DNA from: Thamnidium elegans
Lineage: Eukaryota > Mucoromycota > Mucoromycetes > Mucorales > Mucoraceae
Direction of reading: 5' to 3'
Length of the DNA: 64,000 bases
Assembly (NCBI GenBank): GCA_025201345.1
Contig: JAIXMG010000028.1
Span: forward strand, 428,507 to 492,506
Within the stretch, counting starts at the first letter, position 1. Every line of letters starts with the position of its first letter. This document shows, piece after piece, positions 37,723-48,960 of this stretch. The notes below the pieces were generated by a model. The model had not been told where the DNA came from. It made no database searches and saw only the letters and a list, made by a program, of their open reading frames with translations. Made by a program: the position numbers and the translations under genes.

Positions 37723-39061
37723 TTATTTGTTTTTTTTGAACCCTGTGCGAGTATAATATTCAGCTGTGGAGTACTTTCTTAATTGATGAGGGTCGGTATC
37801 GTGTCCATCGGAAGCAGTAAAAATGCTGATTTGGCCGGGATCAACACCCCATAAATGAAAACGTTTGTTTATTTCTTCGGGCGTAAAATCATTCAGGTCT
37901 AGATTAGGAAGTTTATTCGATTGTCTTTCAGGACCTGCCAGTATAAAATTAATGCAATAACCATCTGTTCGTACCATATTAGTGAATATCTGTTTTCCAT
38001 TACTATAAAGCGATAGAACGTCAATATAAAGCTTTGTAACACTATCATTGTAGTTATACTTACTAATTAAGGTCAAGCCTTAGGCGTTCGAAATCAAATA
38101 CTTGGCTAAACAGTAATGTTGCTAGTTCATGTTTATTTTCGCCATCATTTTCATTTTCGTCATTATTTCGATTTTGATTTCGATTTAATATATCCATTGG
38201 TATTTGGGTTTCTCTTTGAACTTTAAGCAATAAAGATCTTAAATGCGCAATATATATTTCTACATATTTACGAGTGAATGAATACATTGAAAAGCTTGTA
38301 TTAGTTTATAGATAGCGCTATATCAGGTCTGAAATAATCTTGAATTCTTATATTTAAACGATTCTCGTTATTTTCGTCTAGGTAAATTTTGGAATTAAGA
38401 ATTTGGTTGCGAATTGTTTGTATTAGATCCACAATGTATTCATATTGAGCAACGTCCAATCTTAAGGTATTTTCAAAGTTAATATTGTCATGAATAGATA
38501 TGAAAGCCAAGAATGACAACCTGTTTCTTTTTTTTTCTGTTCAATATTTTAAAAAGATCGTTTCTGCTCAAGACTTGCTTCATCCATGCGTACGATGCTT
38601 CTGTCTGGACCTCGGATATTGTCATTATTGAATGTTTCAAAATAGAGCAACATTCGATACATGTGTTGCAAAAAAACTCCCGGATTAGTAGTTATCAAGG
38701 TCAAGGTGACAGGTTCGTTTGTAATTCTACTTGCACCAATAATAGTGTTGACTAAAACTGTATTATCAGGTGTGTTTTGTATGGTTTCTGGCCATGTTAC
38801 ACCGGTGGATGAGTTGACAGAATTATTAAAAACATATTGGCAGAGTGTATTCATATTACTTGCATTCAAATTCTAGAGCCATAAAATGAAAAAGTTAGTT
38901 TTTTTTTCTTGTCTTTCTCTCTTTTCTGTTAATGTGTGATACTTACGAAGACTTCTTTTAATCTGTTTTTTTATAGTTCGAAGTGTATTTGTATAATTTT
39001 CAGAAACATGATGAACTAAATTTTGAGCAGAAATATTGGCAAGAGAAGCAAATGCATTGTA
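37723..39061 (-). pseudogene. Truncated Fanzor (eukaryotic TnpB-like) gene
   Basis: On the minus strand several pieces align with the Fanzor gene at 53996-56753: 39061-38947 (helical piece matching its exon 2 end), 38872-38549, 38519-38301, 38287-38063 (ending FDFERLRLDLN, matching FDFTKLKIRK) and 38053-37723. The last piece carries MVRTDGYCINF, the LDLNDFTPEEIN stretch and the RuvC-I motif GVDPGQIS, matching YTDGYTCRISF, EIADFNADEIE and FLDPGRKN. The frame stops soon after (YYTRTGFKKNK). RuvC-II, the zinc finger and RuvC-III are absent, as is the N-terminal part, and there are frame breaks near 38300 and 38540. It cannot be a working nuclease. At 38054-38075 an intron-like GTAAGT...ATAG of only 22 nt sits exactly where the other copy has a 60-nt intron. 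Confidence 0.82.
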
Positions 39062-41152
39062 CCGCTTTTAACTGTTACGACATGCTTTGTTATACACATA
39101 TTTATCAATCGTTATAACGCAGTACAAAGGGGTCAAAGTAATATGTAGTTAGTATTATATCTGTATATAGTTTTATGTAAGTTGATAATAGGTATCATCA
39201 CATGTAGTGTGAGTTTCAGTATGGTAATATTCACGCGTCTTTGTAAAATTGTTTTTATCTATTCATACACTCTAACATATTGTATCCTTTTTAAAGCAGT
39301 TTCTTCTTCCGTGTGTTCTGAATTCTAATAAGGTATGGGCGTTCTCATCCCATTTGTGCCATTATTTTTTCTAAAATCTATTCATTTGTTAGTATTTTTT
39401 TTTCTCTTTTAAAAATCATAAGGTACGCGTGTTTTTGTTAATAATTATATTATGATTTACATTTTCGAACATGTTTTTTTAACAATAGTGTCTTTCCATT
39501 TTACTTCCTGTCTTTGATTTTATCGCGTTAAGGCCGGAACCCCCCATCCAAAGCAACCTTTTTTACATGATTATTTCTACCAGTAAAATTTTATTATTTT
39601 GATACTACGTAATACGCTTTTTATACCCCCATAGAGTATCCCCAAAGATCTCCCAACTTTCTTCCCCCATTCCCAAAAAGGATAAGAATCAATCCCCGAT
39701 GCTTACAAACAAACCTGCAAGAAAAACCTTTGGGTGTGTGTGTAGGAGCATTCTCCTTTTTTGCATGATGATATGATTCTTAAAGAACAGTCATACTAAA
39801 TCGGAGATGCACTTAAAAGAACGAATAGATATTTTTAGAATTGAGTGAATGTTCGCCTTGTAAAAATTCTATTGGTTTCTTCTAAAAAAAGAATTCATGC
39901 ATTCATTTTTGTTCGTTCACCACATGTTTCAATCCTAGCAACAAAAATGAGTATAAAATAGAGCGAGGAATTTTTTTTTTTTCCTTTTTTTTTTAAACAA
40001 TTTTTTTTTTATATCTATTTGGTATTCTTTTTATTAAATGTGAACAACTAAAAAGTGTTACTTTTTATCTCTGTAAACAGTTGAAGCTGGTCTCTTTCTT
40101 ATGGGTCTCTCTTATGGGTCTCTCTTATGGGTCTCTCTTTGGTGTGGTCTTTGGTGTGGTCTTTGCTCATTGGTAGTCCTAGGTTTTTTCTCTCTGCTTT
40201 GGAAAGTCGATAAGTTTTATTTATTTAAATTTAACATTCAACAACACACACACAGAAAAGGATGATGGGTCATTTACCCTCTCCTTAAAAAACACTTACT
40301 CTCTCATCAACAGACACATTTCCCTCGTGCTTTTATTCTCTCTGGTTCTTTTGTAAACAACTATGGTCTTTATTGCGCTAAGTAGTAACTCACAACTCAC
40401 TGATACAAAAAAAAAAAAAAAATGTCGATAATTTTTTTTTTTTTTTGCACTTATCTTCTTTCAACATTTCAAACCAGTCAAGTCTCTGTAGATGCTTTTT
40501 TTAGGGGTTCCTCTTCTCATTGGATTTTTCTACTGCGTCTTCTCATTGGGTTTTTCTGAGTTGATTTCTTTGAGATTTTCTGGAGGTTTTTTTTTTTGGG
40601 TGAAAGCTATATTCTAATCCTTCTTTTTTTTCTAGGTCTTTCTTTTTTTCAAAGAGAAGACTGACTTAAGAAGACTTTTTTTTTTGAAAGTTTATTGGCT
40701 ACTGAGCGAAAAAAAAAAAAGGAAATCGGGTGTGCTTCGGGTGTATTTTTATTTTATGGAATATTCTGACTTTTTTGAGGGGATCTTTTTTTTTTCCATT
40801 GTGTGCGCGCTTTTAGGCCTTTTTTTTTAAAAAAACTTTTTTTAGGGGAATTCTTTTTTTTTAAGTGATTATAAAAGAAAAAGTGTCACTTTTGTAAATG
40901 ATCTTAAAAATAATTTAACTTAACCCCTTAAACATATCTCCTCATCTTCCCTAATTTTTCTTTTTAAATAAAGTCTGTCTTCCATTTTGCCATCTACCAT
41001 AAAAAAAAAGGTTTTTTTCTTTGATTTCTGATCGTGATACGTTCTTAAAAAGGCAAAAAAATGGTTAATGATCGCCTATTTAATTTTAATTTGTAAAAAA
41101 AGAACTAAAAAGGGGATTTTAGACTTTTTGGAAGAGTCAGAATCTATGGTTT
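39062..41152. other. Gene-free, T-rich stretch
   Basis: No gene was found. The stretch has long T and A runs, a CA repeat near 40240, and short tandem repeats at 40097-40170. The part next to 41153 is the 3' flank of the ABHD11-like gene. Confidence 0.55.
40097..40170. repeat. Short tandem repeats
   Basis: Three head-to-tail copies of CTTATGGGTCTCT are followed by two copies of TTGGTGTGGTCT. They are non-coding. Confidence 0.8.
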
Positions 41153-42129
41153 CTATGAATTGTTTACAAAAGATGTAATTAAGTTTAAAACAATGTCAGG
41201 TTTTTCAGCATGTACTATATACAAAAACAGATGAGTTTTTTTTTTTTGTAATTTTAATAAAGTATGTGTGTCTTACCCCAGTGACCTGCTCCTTCAACTA
41301 CTTGTAAATCAGAATTAGGAAATAATCCATCAATTTCCTTTTTCTGATTTTGAAATGGTTTATAATAAGGACTCTTTCCACCTGCAATAAACAAGGTAGG
41401 TTGACCAAACGGTGTTGTACGATTGATAAATCCACCCATTGCCTGTAACGAACTGCCTAGTGTTTCATAAGGTACACGGAATCGAAAATCCCCCGTAGCA
41501 ACATCTCTCTTCAGGTTGGTTAATAAAAACATACGCACACCTATATCCGACTCGTACTGCGCAAGAATTTTATCTGCTTCGCTTTGTTTTCTGGGGTTAG
41601 ATTGATCTATAGCGCGCATGGCTTCTACATAACGGGCAAAATCAGTTGATAACCGCATAGCTACAGGTGGCATGTCAATGACGATTAATTTGGATACCAG
41701 TGATGGGTGCTGTAAGGCCGTTGTCATCACCGTCTTTCCTCCCATTGAATGTCCTAATAAAACTGGGTCTTTAATCTCGTGTTCCGACATAAATTCAACA
41801 AGATCGTTTGACATTGTTTCATATGTATGGATATTGGTGTGAGGACTGTCACCATGGTTACGAAGATCCTATTTTTATATTATTATTATTAAGGAGAGTG
41901 TTTTAAGGAAACTTTTTTTTTGTCTTACAATAGTATAAACAGTTCTGGACAAACGGTTACTCATGGCTTTAGCTAATGAGGTCCAGTTTTGTTTCGACCC
42001 AAATAAGCCATGACAAATTAAAACGGGTGGTTCTGACGATGGTTTCACCGAGTACTTGTTAAAGGATAAAGGTACTGAAGAGTAAAAGCGTTTTGCAGGT
42101 TGGAATATATGCTTTGAACGACTCAACAT
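41153..42129 (-). CDS. ABHD11/Imo32-like mitochondrial alpha/beta hydrolase
   Basis: Three exons (42129-41929, 41868-41277, 41214-41153) give 284 residues. An N-terminal basic stretch (MLSRSKHIFQPAKRFYSS) looks like a mitochondrial presequence. The alpha/beta-hydrolase fold starts at PPVLICHGLFGSKQNW (oxyanion HG motif). Further marks are DLRNHGDSPH (68-77), the nucleophile elbow GHSMGG with Ser108, and GAGHW with the catalytic His263, completed by VHAEKP across the last splice. This pattern is that of animal ABHD11 and yeast Imo32/Eat1, mitochondrial esterases or thioesterases; the substrate here is unknown. The tiny last exon (20 codons) restores the conserved WVHAEKP end that a single-ORF reading would miss. 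Confidence 0.92.
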
Positions 42130-42345
42130 TTTTTTTTTTGGGAGAAAAAGAAAAAAAAGAATTGTTATTATTAAACCAAGGGTAACATACAACATTTTTA
42201 TACCCGCTAATTTTTTTTTTTGTCGCACAAAACGAAACATAGCGCTTTAGAAAAAGGGACTCAGCGATTTATTGCCCAAAAATAGTTTTATTATAAACAG
42301 ATTAAGAAAAAAAAAAAAAAAAGGGTACTGTACAATATATTCATT

Positions 42346-43371
42346 TTATTCAGGTGCTTGCTCTAGTTTTCTTAATGCTGCTTTTTGTTCCTTGATAACT
42401 TTAGTCGACCTTCTGGAAGCAGTAATATCTTTCCAGACAAAGCACGAATTACCAACAATATGAGTTTTTGGTTTGCGACCTCGTTTCTTGCGAGGCATCT
42501 GTAATACCATGTCCATATTAGAACTTGTGAACGCAGCCATGGATCCGTTCATGACAGAATCAGCCAACGATGCACTGCTGCTCGCTGCGGTTGCGGCAGG
42601 ACGTTGTTGTTGTGGGTTATTGACGTCCCAAACCGTCGGTGTTAAAAAGGTCCAGCCTCCTTCCAGTGCGGGCTCGCGCACGCTTGGTGGTCTGCCTCGT
42701 CGACGCTTTAATACCGGCTGACCTGATTCGTTTAGCACAATCTGTGTAGACGGTGGTAGTGGTTCAACGGGGGATGCAGATCGACTGGAAAGGATCATGG
42801 GAGAAGTAGGTGCTGGAGACGGTGTTGTATTTGTAGTGGGTTGAAACTGAAGTTTAGGTATAGGTTGAGGTAGTGGTGAAAACGGTGTATCTTGGTGTGA
42901 AGGAGAGGTAGGATAGAGTGAAGGAGAGATAGGATACAGTGAAGGAGAAGTAGAGTACAGTGAAGGAGAGTTTTGTGATTGAGGGTTGGGAGAAGGTGGT
43001 GCAGATGAAGTCCATAAAGAGTTGAAGGATTGTTTGGGAGAAGAAAGTGAAGATGAGATGGAAGAGTGTCTTTGAAGTCTTCGAGGAGGATCATCGCCTT
43101 GTAAAGGAGGTAAAGAGAGCATGGCAGGTAAAGGGGAGTGATGTGTTGCGGTGAGGTTGGGAGAGCTAGTACCTGAAGAGGCGTATGAATCAATAGGTGA
43201 TAACATGGGCGATAAACGATTATATGAATTATTTGGTGATTTCAAGTATCTTTGAGATAAATTATCTTCGTCTTGTTGTTGTTGTTGTACATCTTCAACA
43301 ATGATACGAGGCGGAGAAGGTGGTAAAGTTAATAAAGTGGATATAGATGGTAAATTTGGATATTTGTTCAT
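42346..43371 (-). CDS. AT-hook DNA-binding protein
   Basis: A single exon codes for 341 residues starting MNKYPNLPSISTLLTLPPSP. Two AT-hooks are visible: KRRRGRPPS (222-230) and KKRGRKP (295-301), motifs that bind the minor groove of AT-rich DNA. Between them lies a GGWTFLTPTVWDV stretch. The first 200 residues are Pro/Ser-rich and disordered, with SPSLY(P/S) repeats at 135-160 that resemble a degenerate heptad array. No other domain is seen. A nuclear chromatin or transcription role is inferred. It lies 333 bp downstream of carRP on the same strand. Whether it has any part in carotenoid control is open. The longer frame upstream of 43371 is homopolymer-driven. Confidence 0.75.
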   Translation of the reverse strand: MNKYPNLPSISTLLTLPPSPPRIIVEDVQQQQQDEDNLSQRYLKSPNNSYNRLSPMLSPIDSYASSGTSSPNLTATHHSPLPAMLSLPPLQGDDPPRRLQRHSSISSSLSSPKQSFNSLWTSSAPPSPNPQSQNSPSLYSTSPSLYPISPSLYPTSPSHQDTPFSPLPQPIPKLQFQPTTNTTPSPAPTSPMILSSRSASPVEPLPPSTQIVLNESGQPVLKRRRGRPPSVREPALEGGWTFLTPTVWDVNNPQQQRPAATAASSSASLADSVMNGSMAAFTSSNMDMVLQMPRKKRGRKPKTHIVGNSCFVWKDITASRRSTKVIKEQKAALRKLEQAPE

Positions 43372-43704
43372 TTTTAAAAAAAAAGAAAAAGAAAAAAGTA
43401 ATAACAGAAAAAAGAAAAAAAAAAAAGCCCTTTTTTTCTTTCCCATCCTTTTTATTTCCAAAAAAGACGAAAATAATTTTTTTTTTTTCAAGTTCCAGAG
43501 TAATGACAGAAACTCGAGAAGAACACTTTTTTTTGCCCAATCAAAAAAATGTTGTAACCATGGTTTCTCGTACTTCTCGAATCCGATCGTCGGAAAAATT
43601 GTATGTTGACAAAAGAGGATAATTTAAAAAAAAAAACATGTGATAAAAAAAGATAAAAAATTTGGGTTTAATTTCTTTATTTAGTAAAAGTGTTATGTAA
43701 ATAT

Positions 43705-45581
43705 TTACTCGACAATAAAACTACGAATCTTTCCTTGACGTGCTTTTTTTAATGTGTTTGTGTGTACGTTATAAACACTAGCAAGTGCAATTTTTGACCG
43801 ACCGTAGCTCTTTAAATGTGCTCTTGTAGCGTACCTTTTATTTGCCTGTTTGATTTGAGTTCCAATGGCCGCATAGACATTACAAGCAGCACGCACGCCT
43901 CCCTGGCAATTCCTTGGCAGCTGGTCAATCCCCTTGTTCGCAGTGACCATGATTCTCTCGCCGTCTTGAATTAATTTCTTTGACAAATTTAATAATCTTG
44001 GTTCTCCGATCTGGCGTGCCTTTCCTGTCGCGATCAGTTCGTCTTCTCCTTTTAAAAGCCAATCGGTAGGCAGGTAACAGCGACCCAATTCTTGGCTGTC
44101 GGTGACAATGTCCCGCGCAATATTAGTAAGCTGAAGCACAAGTCCCATTTCACGCGCTCTTTCTAAAATACACCTATCGTTGGTATGAACACCCGTATCG
44201 TTGTTATGTAATAAGATGCGAGTGCACATCTCGCCAACGCTGCTAGCCACGCACGCGGAGTACTGGTACAGGTCTTGCTGAGTAACAATAGGTCGACGCT
44301 CCAAATCCCACTTGTACCCGTCCAACAGCTCTTCAATAGCATCCACTTGCAGGATATGACGGAGCCGAGTAAACGTTTTAAAGGCAGAGACGCAGGAGCT
44401 AGGCAGTTGTGCCGCGTAGAACTCCCAATCGATGACAGGCGTGTTGGTTTTCTGGCTGAACAGCTCCTTGACAAACTGGTGTGTGACTTTCAGCTGGTCC
44501 TTGCGTTTTTCAACAGGCACAGACTCGTCGTCGCAGAGATCGTCAGTGGCGCGGCAAAACCCGTACAGGATACCGAGGTCCAATCGGTCGTGGCTGGCAA
44601 ACACGGCCGACGCCGTATAGAACGATTTAGAGGACGTGCGCAGGATATCCCAGCTCGCAGCTACGTCTTTCAAAATATCGTTGTCGAGCATTTGATCTGG
44701 TAAGCAAAAAGCCCATACGAGGTCTGACATCTGCTGCAGGAACGGTTGATCTTGCTTGCGTTGGTGAATGGATTGCGACTTGTAGAGGTGCACAATGGCT
44801 TGCGCCCGGTCAATGGCACAAGTAGCAAATACAAGGACTATGTTGATCATGGTAAAGAACAGGCATTCTTCAACTGGAAGGTTGGTAACCACCATCTTGC
44901 CGGTGCTGGTTTTAAGTGAGATGTCCCAAGTCCCAGCGCCGATTGCGTACTGGTCTACCCAGCATAAGTAAATTGTAGGCACAATGATGGAGGTAAGCAC
45001 TGCGAGGGGACGGCGTAACATATATTCACCGGCTCCATACCAGAGTAGAGCGAGGACAGGACAGACGTACCAAAGAATACAAGAACCATAAAAGAGTGGT
45101 TTTCCGGGCACGGCAGCATACTAAAAAAAATTATCATGTTAGTTTATAGATTATTTATTTTACAAATGTAATTTATTCTTACCCAGGCTTTATAAGCAAC
45201 GACTAATAAACCAAAAATAGGAACAAATTTTACAACCAGTGATTGACTTATGGAAACATTGACACCGATATAAAAGGTAGGTAAGTGCCAGCGCATCACC
45301 AGGTTGGCAAAAGCCACAGTCATCAGGGTTTGGATGACAAAGAACATGTATTCTTCCAGAGGTACATATCCAATGACAGCAACAACACAGGTAGGACAGT
45401 AATACCAGGCTTTATGGTACACAATGTAGTTGTCCCAGACAGAGGCGGTGCTCACGGCCATTAGTGTCAGGAACTGGTACTTGAGTGTGTCTTGCTTAGA
45501 GTGGAACGGTTTCAGGACGTAGAAGAGAAGACCGATGACAGGTAGTGTAAAGTAAAGGTGAACTTCCATGTAAGTCAACAT
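43705..45581 (-). CDS. carRP: Lycopene cyclase/phytoene synthase fusion
   Basis: Two exons (45581-45183 and 45120-43705) give 604 residues, close to the length of Mucorales carRP/carRA proteins. The N-terminal half (about 1-245) is the multi-spanning lycopene cyclase (CrtYc/CrtYd-like) with two P-x-E-E motifs, PLEEY (74-78) and PVEEC (215-219), each at the end of one cyclase half. The C-terminal half is a squalene/phytoene synthase domain with its two Asp-rich sites, DDLCDD (326-331) and DIVTD (470-474), that bind the Mg-diphosphate of geranylgeranyl diphosphate. It therefore makes phytoene and later cyclises lycopene to gamma- and beta-carotene, in membranes. All catalytic motifs are intact. 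It is divergently transcribed from carB, as in Mucor, Phycomyces and Blakeslea. Confidence 0.98.
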
Positions 45582-46062
45582 TTTGTTTGTGTTTAAAATA
45601 AGAAGGTAAATAATGAGAAATAAAAAAAAAAAATTGAAAAAAATGGTGGGTTTTTATCGTTTTTTTTTTTTTTTTTTTTTTGCTATGCAAAGAGTATTTC
45701 GTTGTTCTTTTCTCTTGTTACAGTGCGCAAAACTATGAAAAAGGGGGGGGGGGGAAGAAGAACAGCAGCAAGGAAAAAAGGGGAATGTGAAGCCAAACTC
45801 TTATTGGATATTGTATCTCAAACTCCTATTATTGACAACAAAGAAAATTGCATTGTTTTTTTATGCATTGTTTTTATCTCTCTGGAAATCCAACCTCCTT
45901 TTTTTTTTTCTGTGTTGATTTTTATGATCATCAAGAGAGTCTTGATTTTCTTTTTATAGTGAATAATTAAAAAAAAAAAAAAATGGGTTATATAAAAAGG
46001 GTACTTCTTCGTTTTCTTCTCTTTTTTTTTTTCTTTCACTCTACTATTTATTTTAACAAGAA
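45582..46062. promoter_or_regulatory. Divergent carRP-carB promoter
   Basis: The 481 bp between the two start codons must carry the promoters of both genes. Visible elements are a TATATAAAA box for carB at 45989-45997, a GATATTGTATC inverted pair of GATA cores at 45807-45817 next to an ATTGG (reverse CCAAT) box at 45804-45808 overlapping its edge, and long T/A/G runs near the carRP side. In Mucorales such shared promoters are induced by blue light through White-Collar-type GATA factors; that this GATA pair is the light element is inference. Confidence 0.75.
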
Positions 46063-47576
46063 ATGTCCACTCAAAAACATATTGTCGTTATTGGTGCAGG
46101 TGTCGGTGGTACTGCTACAGCAGCTCGTCTTACTCGTGAAGGGTTCCGTGTCACAGTTGTTGAAAAGAACTCATTTTCAGGCGGTCGGTGTTCGTTGATT
46201 CACCATAACGGTCATCGCTTTGACCAAGGGCCCTCTCTGTACTTGATGCCCAAGATGTTTGAAGATGCCTTTGCCGACCTGGATGAACGCGTTGAAGACC
46301 ATCTGGAGCTTTTGCGGTGTGACAACAACTACAAGGTCCATTTTGACGACGGTGAATCGATCCAGTTGTCCTCTGACTTGACGCGTATGAAATCGGAACT
46401 GGACCGTATTGAGGGACCCTTGGGGTTCGGTAGGTTCTTAGATTTCCTCAAGGAAACCCATATTCATTATGAACGCGGTGTGTTTATTGCCATCAAGAGA
46501 AACTTTGAGTCCATCTGGGATATGCTTCAGGTCAAGTTTGCGCCAGAGGTTGTGCGGTTGCATTTGTTTGGAAAGATTTATGATCGTGCTTCAAAGTATT
46601 TTTTGACAAAGAAAATGAGAATGGCCTTTACTTTTCAAACCATGTATATGGGGTAAGGCTTTAACAAAAAGAGTTGGTATATATGTTTCTAATTATTATT
46701 ATGTTTTATTTTTTTTGTGTAGTATGTCGCCTTATGATGCTCCTGCAGTTTATAGTTTGTTACAGTACACCGAGTTCGCTGAAGGTATCTGGTACCCTAA
46801 AGGTGGCTTCAACATGGTTGTTCAAAAACTGGAAGCAATCGCAAAGAACAAGTACGGCGCCAAATTTCTTTACGACTCCCCTGTTAGCAAGATCAACACC
46901 GAAGGTAATCGTGCTACTGGTGTCACTCTAGATAGTGGAGAATTTATTGAAGCAGATGCAGTTGTATGTAACGCAGACCTTGTGTACGCCTATCATCATT
47001 TATTACCTCCTTGCAAATGGACAATGAATACATTAGCCGCTAAAAAATTAACTTCATCTTCCATCTCTTTCTATTGGTCGATGAAGGAAAAGGTACCAAA
47101 ATTGGACGTACATAATATATTTTTGGCTGAGGCTTATCAAGAGAGTTTTGATGAAATCTTTAATGATCACAGTCTTCCGTCTGAGGCTTCATTTTATGTT
47201 AACGTGCCTTCTCGTATTGATCCTTCCGCTGCTCCTGAAGGTAAGGATACTGTGATTGTGTTGGTTCCTATTGGCCATATGAAGAGTTTGGCTGGTAATG
47301 CTGAAGAAGAGGATTACCCTAAAATGGTTGAACGAGCACGTGCAATGGTACTGGAAGTCATTGAGCATCGTCTTGGTATGAAGAACTTTTCTGATCTGAT
47401 TGAGCACGAATCTTATAATGACCCTGCTATCTGGCAAAGCAAGTTTAACTTGTGGAGAGGTTCTATTCTTGGTTTATCTCATGATATTTTTCAAGTACTT
47501 TGGTTTCGTCCTAGTACAAAGGACTCTACTGGACGTTTTGATAACCTCTTTTTTGTCGGAGCCAGGTAAGGCAAAA

Positions 47577-47607
<31 letters not shown>

Positions 47608-47950
47608 TATATTAACATCTTTTTGTAGTACTCATCCAGGTACAGGTGTACCCATTGTTCTGGCTGGTAGTAAATTAACTTCAGATCAAGTCACTACAAG
47701 CTTTGGTAAAAGGCCTTTACCAAGAAAGGTACAAGATCAAATCAGTTATAAAGCAGAGGATGTAACTCATGGTGTTCAGTTGATGCCTCTCTTTGTTTAC
47801 ACTTTTGTGATTACATTCCTCTTTTTCGTTTTCTTTCCTACGAACGCTACCAATCAAACCGCAGCTTCTTTTATTAACTCGGCTTTACCAAAACCTTTTC
47901 GTGTAAGTTACGAAAACGATTTGTTATTGGAAAGGTTAAATGCCGTTTAA
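46063..47950 (+). CDS. carB: Phytoene dehydrogenase
   Basis: Three exons (46063-46652, 46723-47565, 47629-47950) give 584 residues, matching Mucorales CarB. The N-terminus has the FAD-binding Rossmann motif VVIGAGVGGTATAARL and the EKNSFSGGRC segment. The C-terminal carotenoid-desaturase signature lies across the last splice, in the region FVGASTHPGTGVP, followed by a hydrophobic membrane anchor (LFVYTFVITFLFFVFF). CarB desaturates phytoene stepwise to lycopene with FAD, the step between the two activities of the neighbouring carRP product. All landmarks are intact. The intron before exon 3 is a TA repeat. Confidence 0.98.
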
Positions 47951-48206
47951 CACAATTAATAAAAATGGAATTCCACTATCTTTTTTTAAATTCACTTTTT
48001 ATGGAAAATTAAGAAGTTTACTGTTGTACGAAAATGTCATGGCGGTGATACAAGCCTAGATTTTCTTCTCATTGATAAGTTGAACCGTACCCCCGTTTAG
48101 ACATCATATATATACTGATCATATATATACTGAAATAAGAGATTAAATATTGCCACTTGCGTCATCAATAAAAAAAATTGAAATGAAAAACAGATCCCAT
48201 AGTTGG

Positions 48207-48360
48207 CCGTATGCTTGTAAAAACGACTTTTTTTTTTAGTATCGTAATATAAATATCACAATGATTAAATAAATCCTTTTTATCATAGTTGAATAAACCT
48301 CGTTTTATCATGATTAAAATCATCTATTTATTCCATCCTTTTTTTTAAACAATATAAATG
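48207..48360. mobile_element. Fragment of the GGTNAATTCTTGG MITE family
   Basis: TGTAAAAACGACTTT, AATATCACAATGATTAAATAAATCC and the GTTGAATAAACCTCGTTTTATCAT stretch match the interiors of the elements at 57967-58230 and 60896-61309. Neither terminal repeat is preserved here. Confidence 0.65.
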
Positions 48361-48680
48361 TGTTAAGAAAAGAAAAAGAGATGGTATTGATTTATTCCAA
48401 AGTGTTGTCAATTTAGCTTAATTCTAAACGTCAATGATATCGACTATTACCAACTTCATATACAGCTTTGTTCATTCTATTATATCCAAACTTTGAATAT
48501 AATAACAGGTCAAGCAATTTCAGCTCCTATTACGTTAAGAGCATCCTCAGCGGTGTACATAAAATAGTCACTACACTAGATTCTAATTTGACAAGCCAGA
48601 ATAAAAGGGCCCCTACCAGCATTCTTATCTCTCACGATAAGCAAGGTTTTTTGTTGAGAGAGAGAAATTTACGAAATTGA

Positions 48681-48956
48681 ATGAAGCCCTCTTTATCGTT
48701 CAAATGGGCAGTAGTAAGCAAACGGTTTGCTGAAAAAGAGTTTATAACTAAAATTCTTTTATATATCGCCAACAGTAGCAATAAGACTATAAACTTGGTA
48801 TCCTTCATTTTACATTGTATTTCAGAGAACAATGTATCCGAAGAAGATTTTAAAAAAATGCTTACTTTGTTAGGTGAGATCAAGATTCCAAACACACTAG
48901 CAAGTAAACCCATAAAGAGTGTGGCATTATTCAGAAGAATTATAAAATCTGAATAA
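48681..48956 (+). other. Possible small gene or remnant
   Basis: A 91-codon frame, MKPSLSFKWAVVSKRFAEKE onward to FRRIIKSE, has mixed protein-like composition with a helical pattern (SEEDFKKMLTLLGEIK). No splice partners or family are recognised. Confidence 0.3.
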
Positions 48957-48960
48957 TTCT

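Noticed and set aside
43295..43622. Several Lys/Phe-rich ORFs on both strands
   Set aside because: They arise from A and T runs upstream of the AT-hook gene start and have no conserved content.
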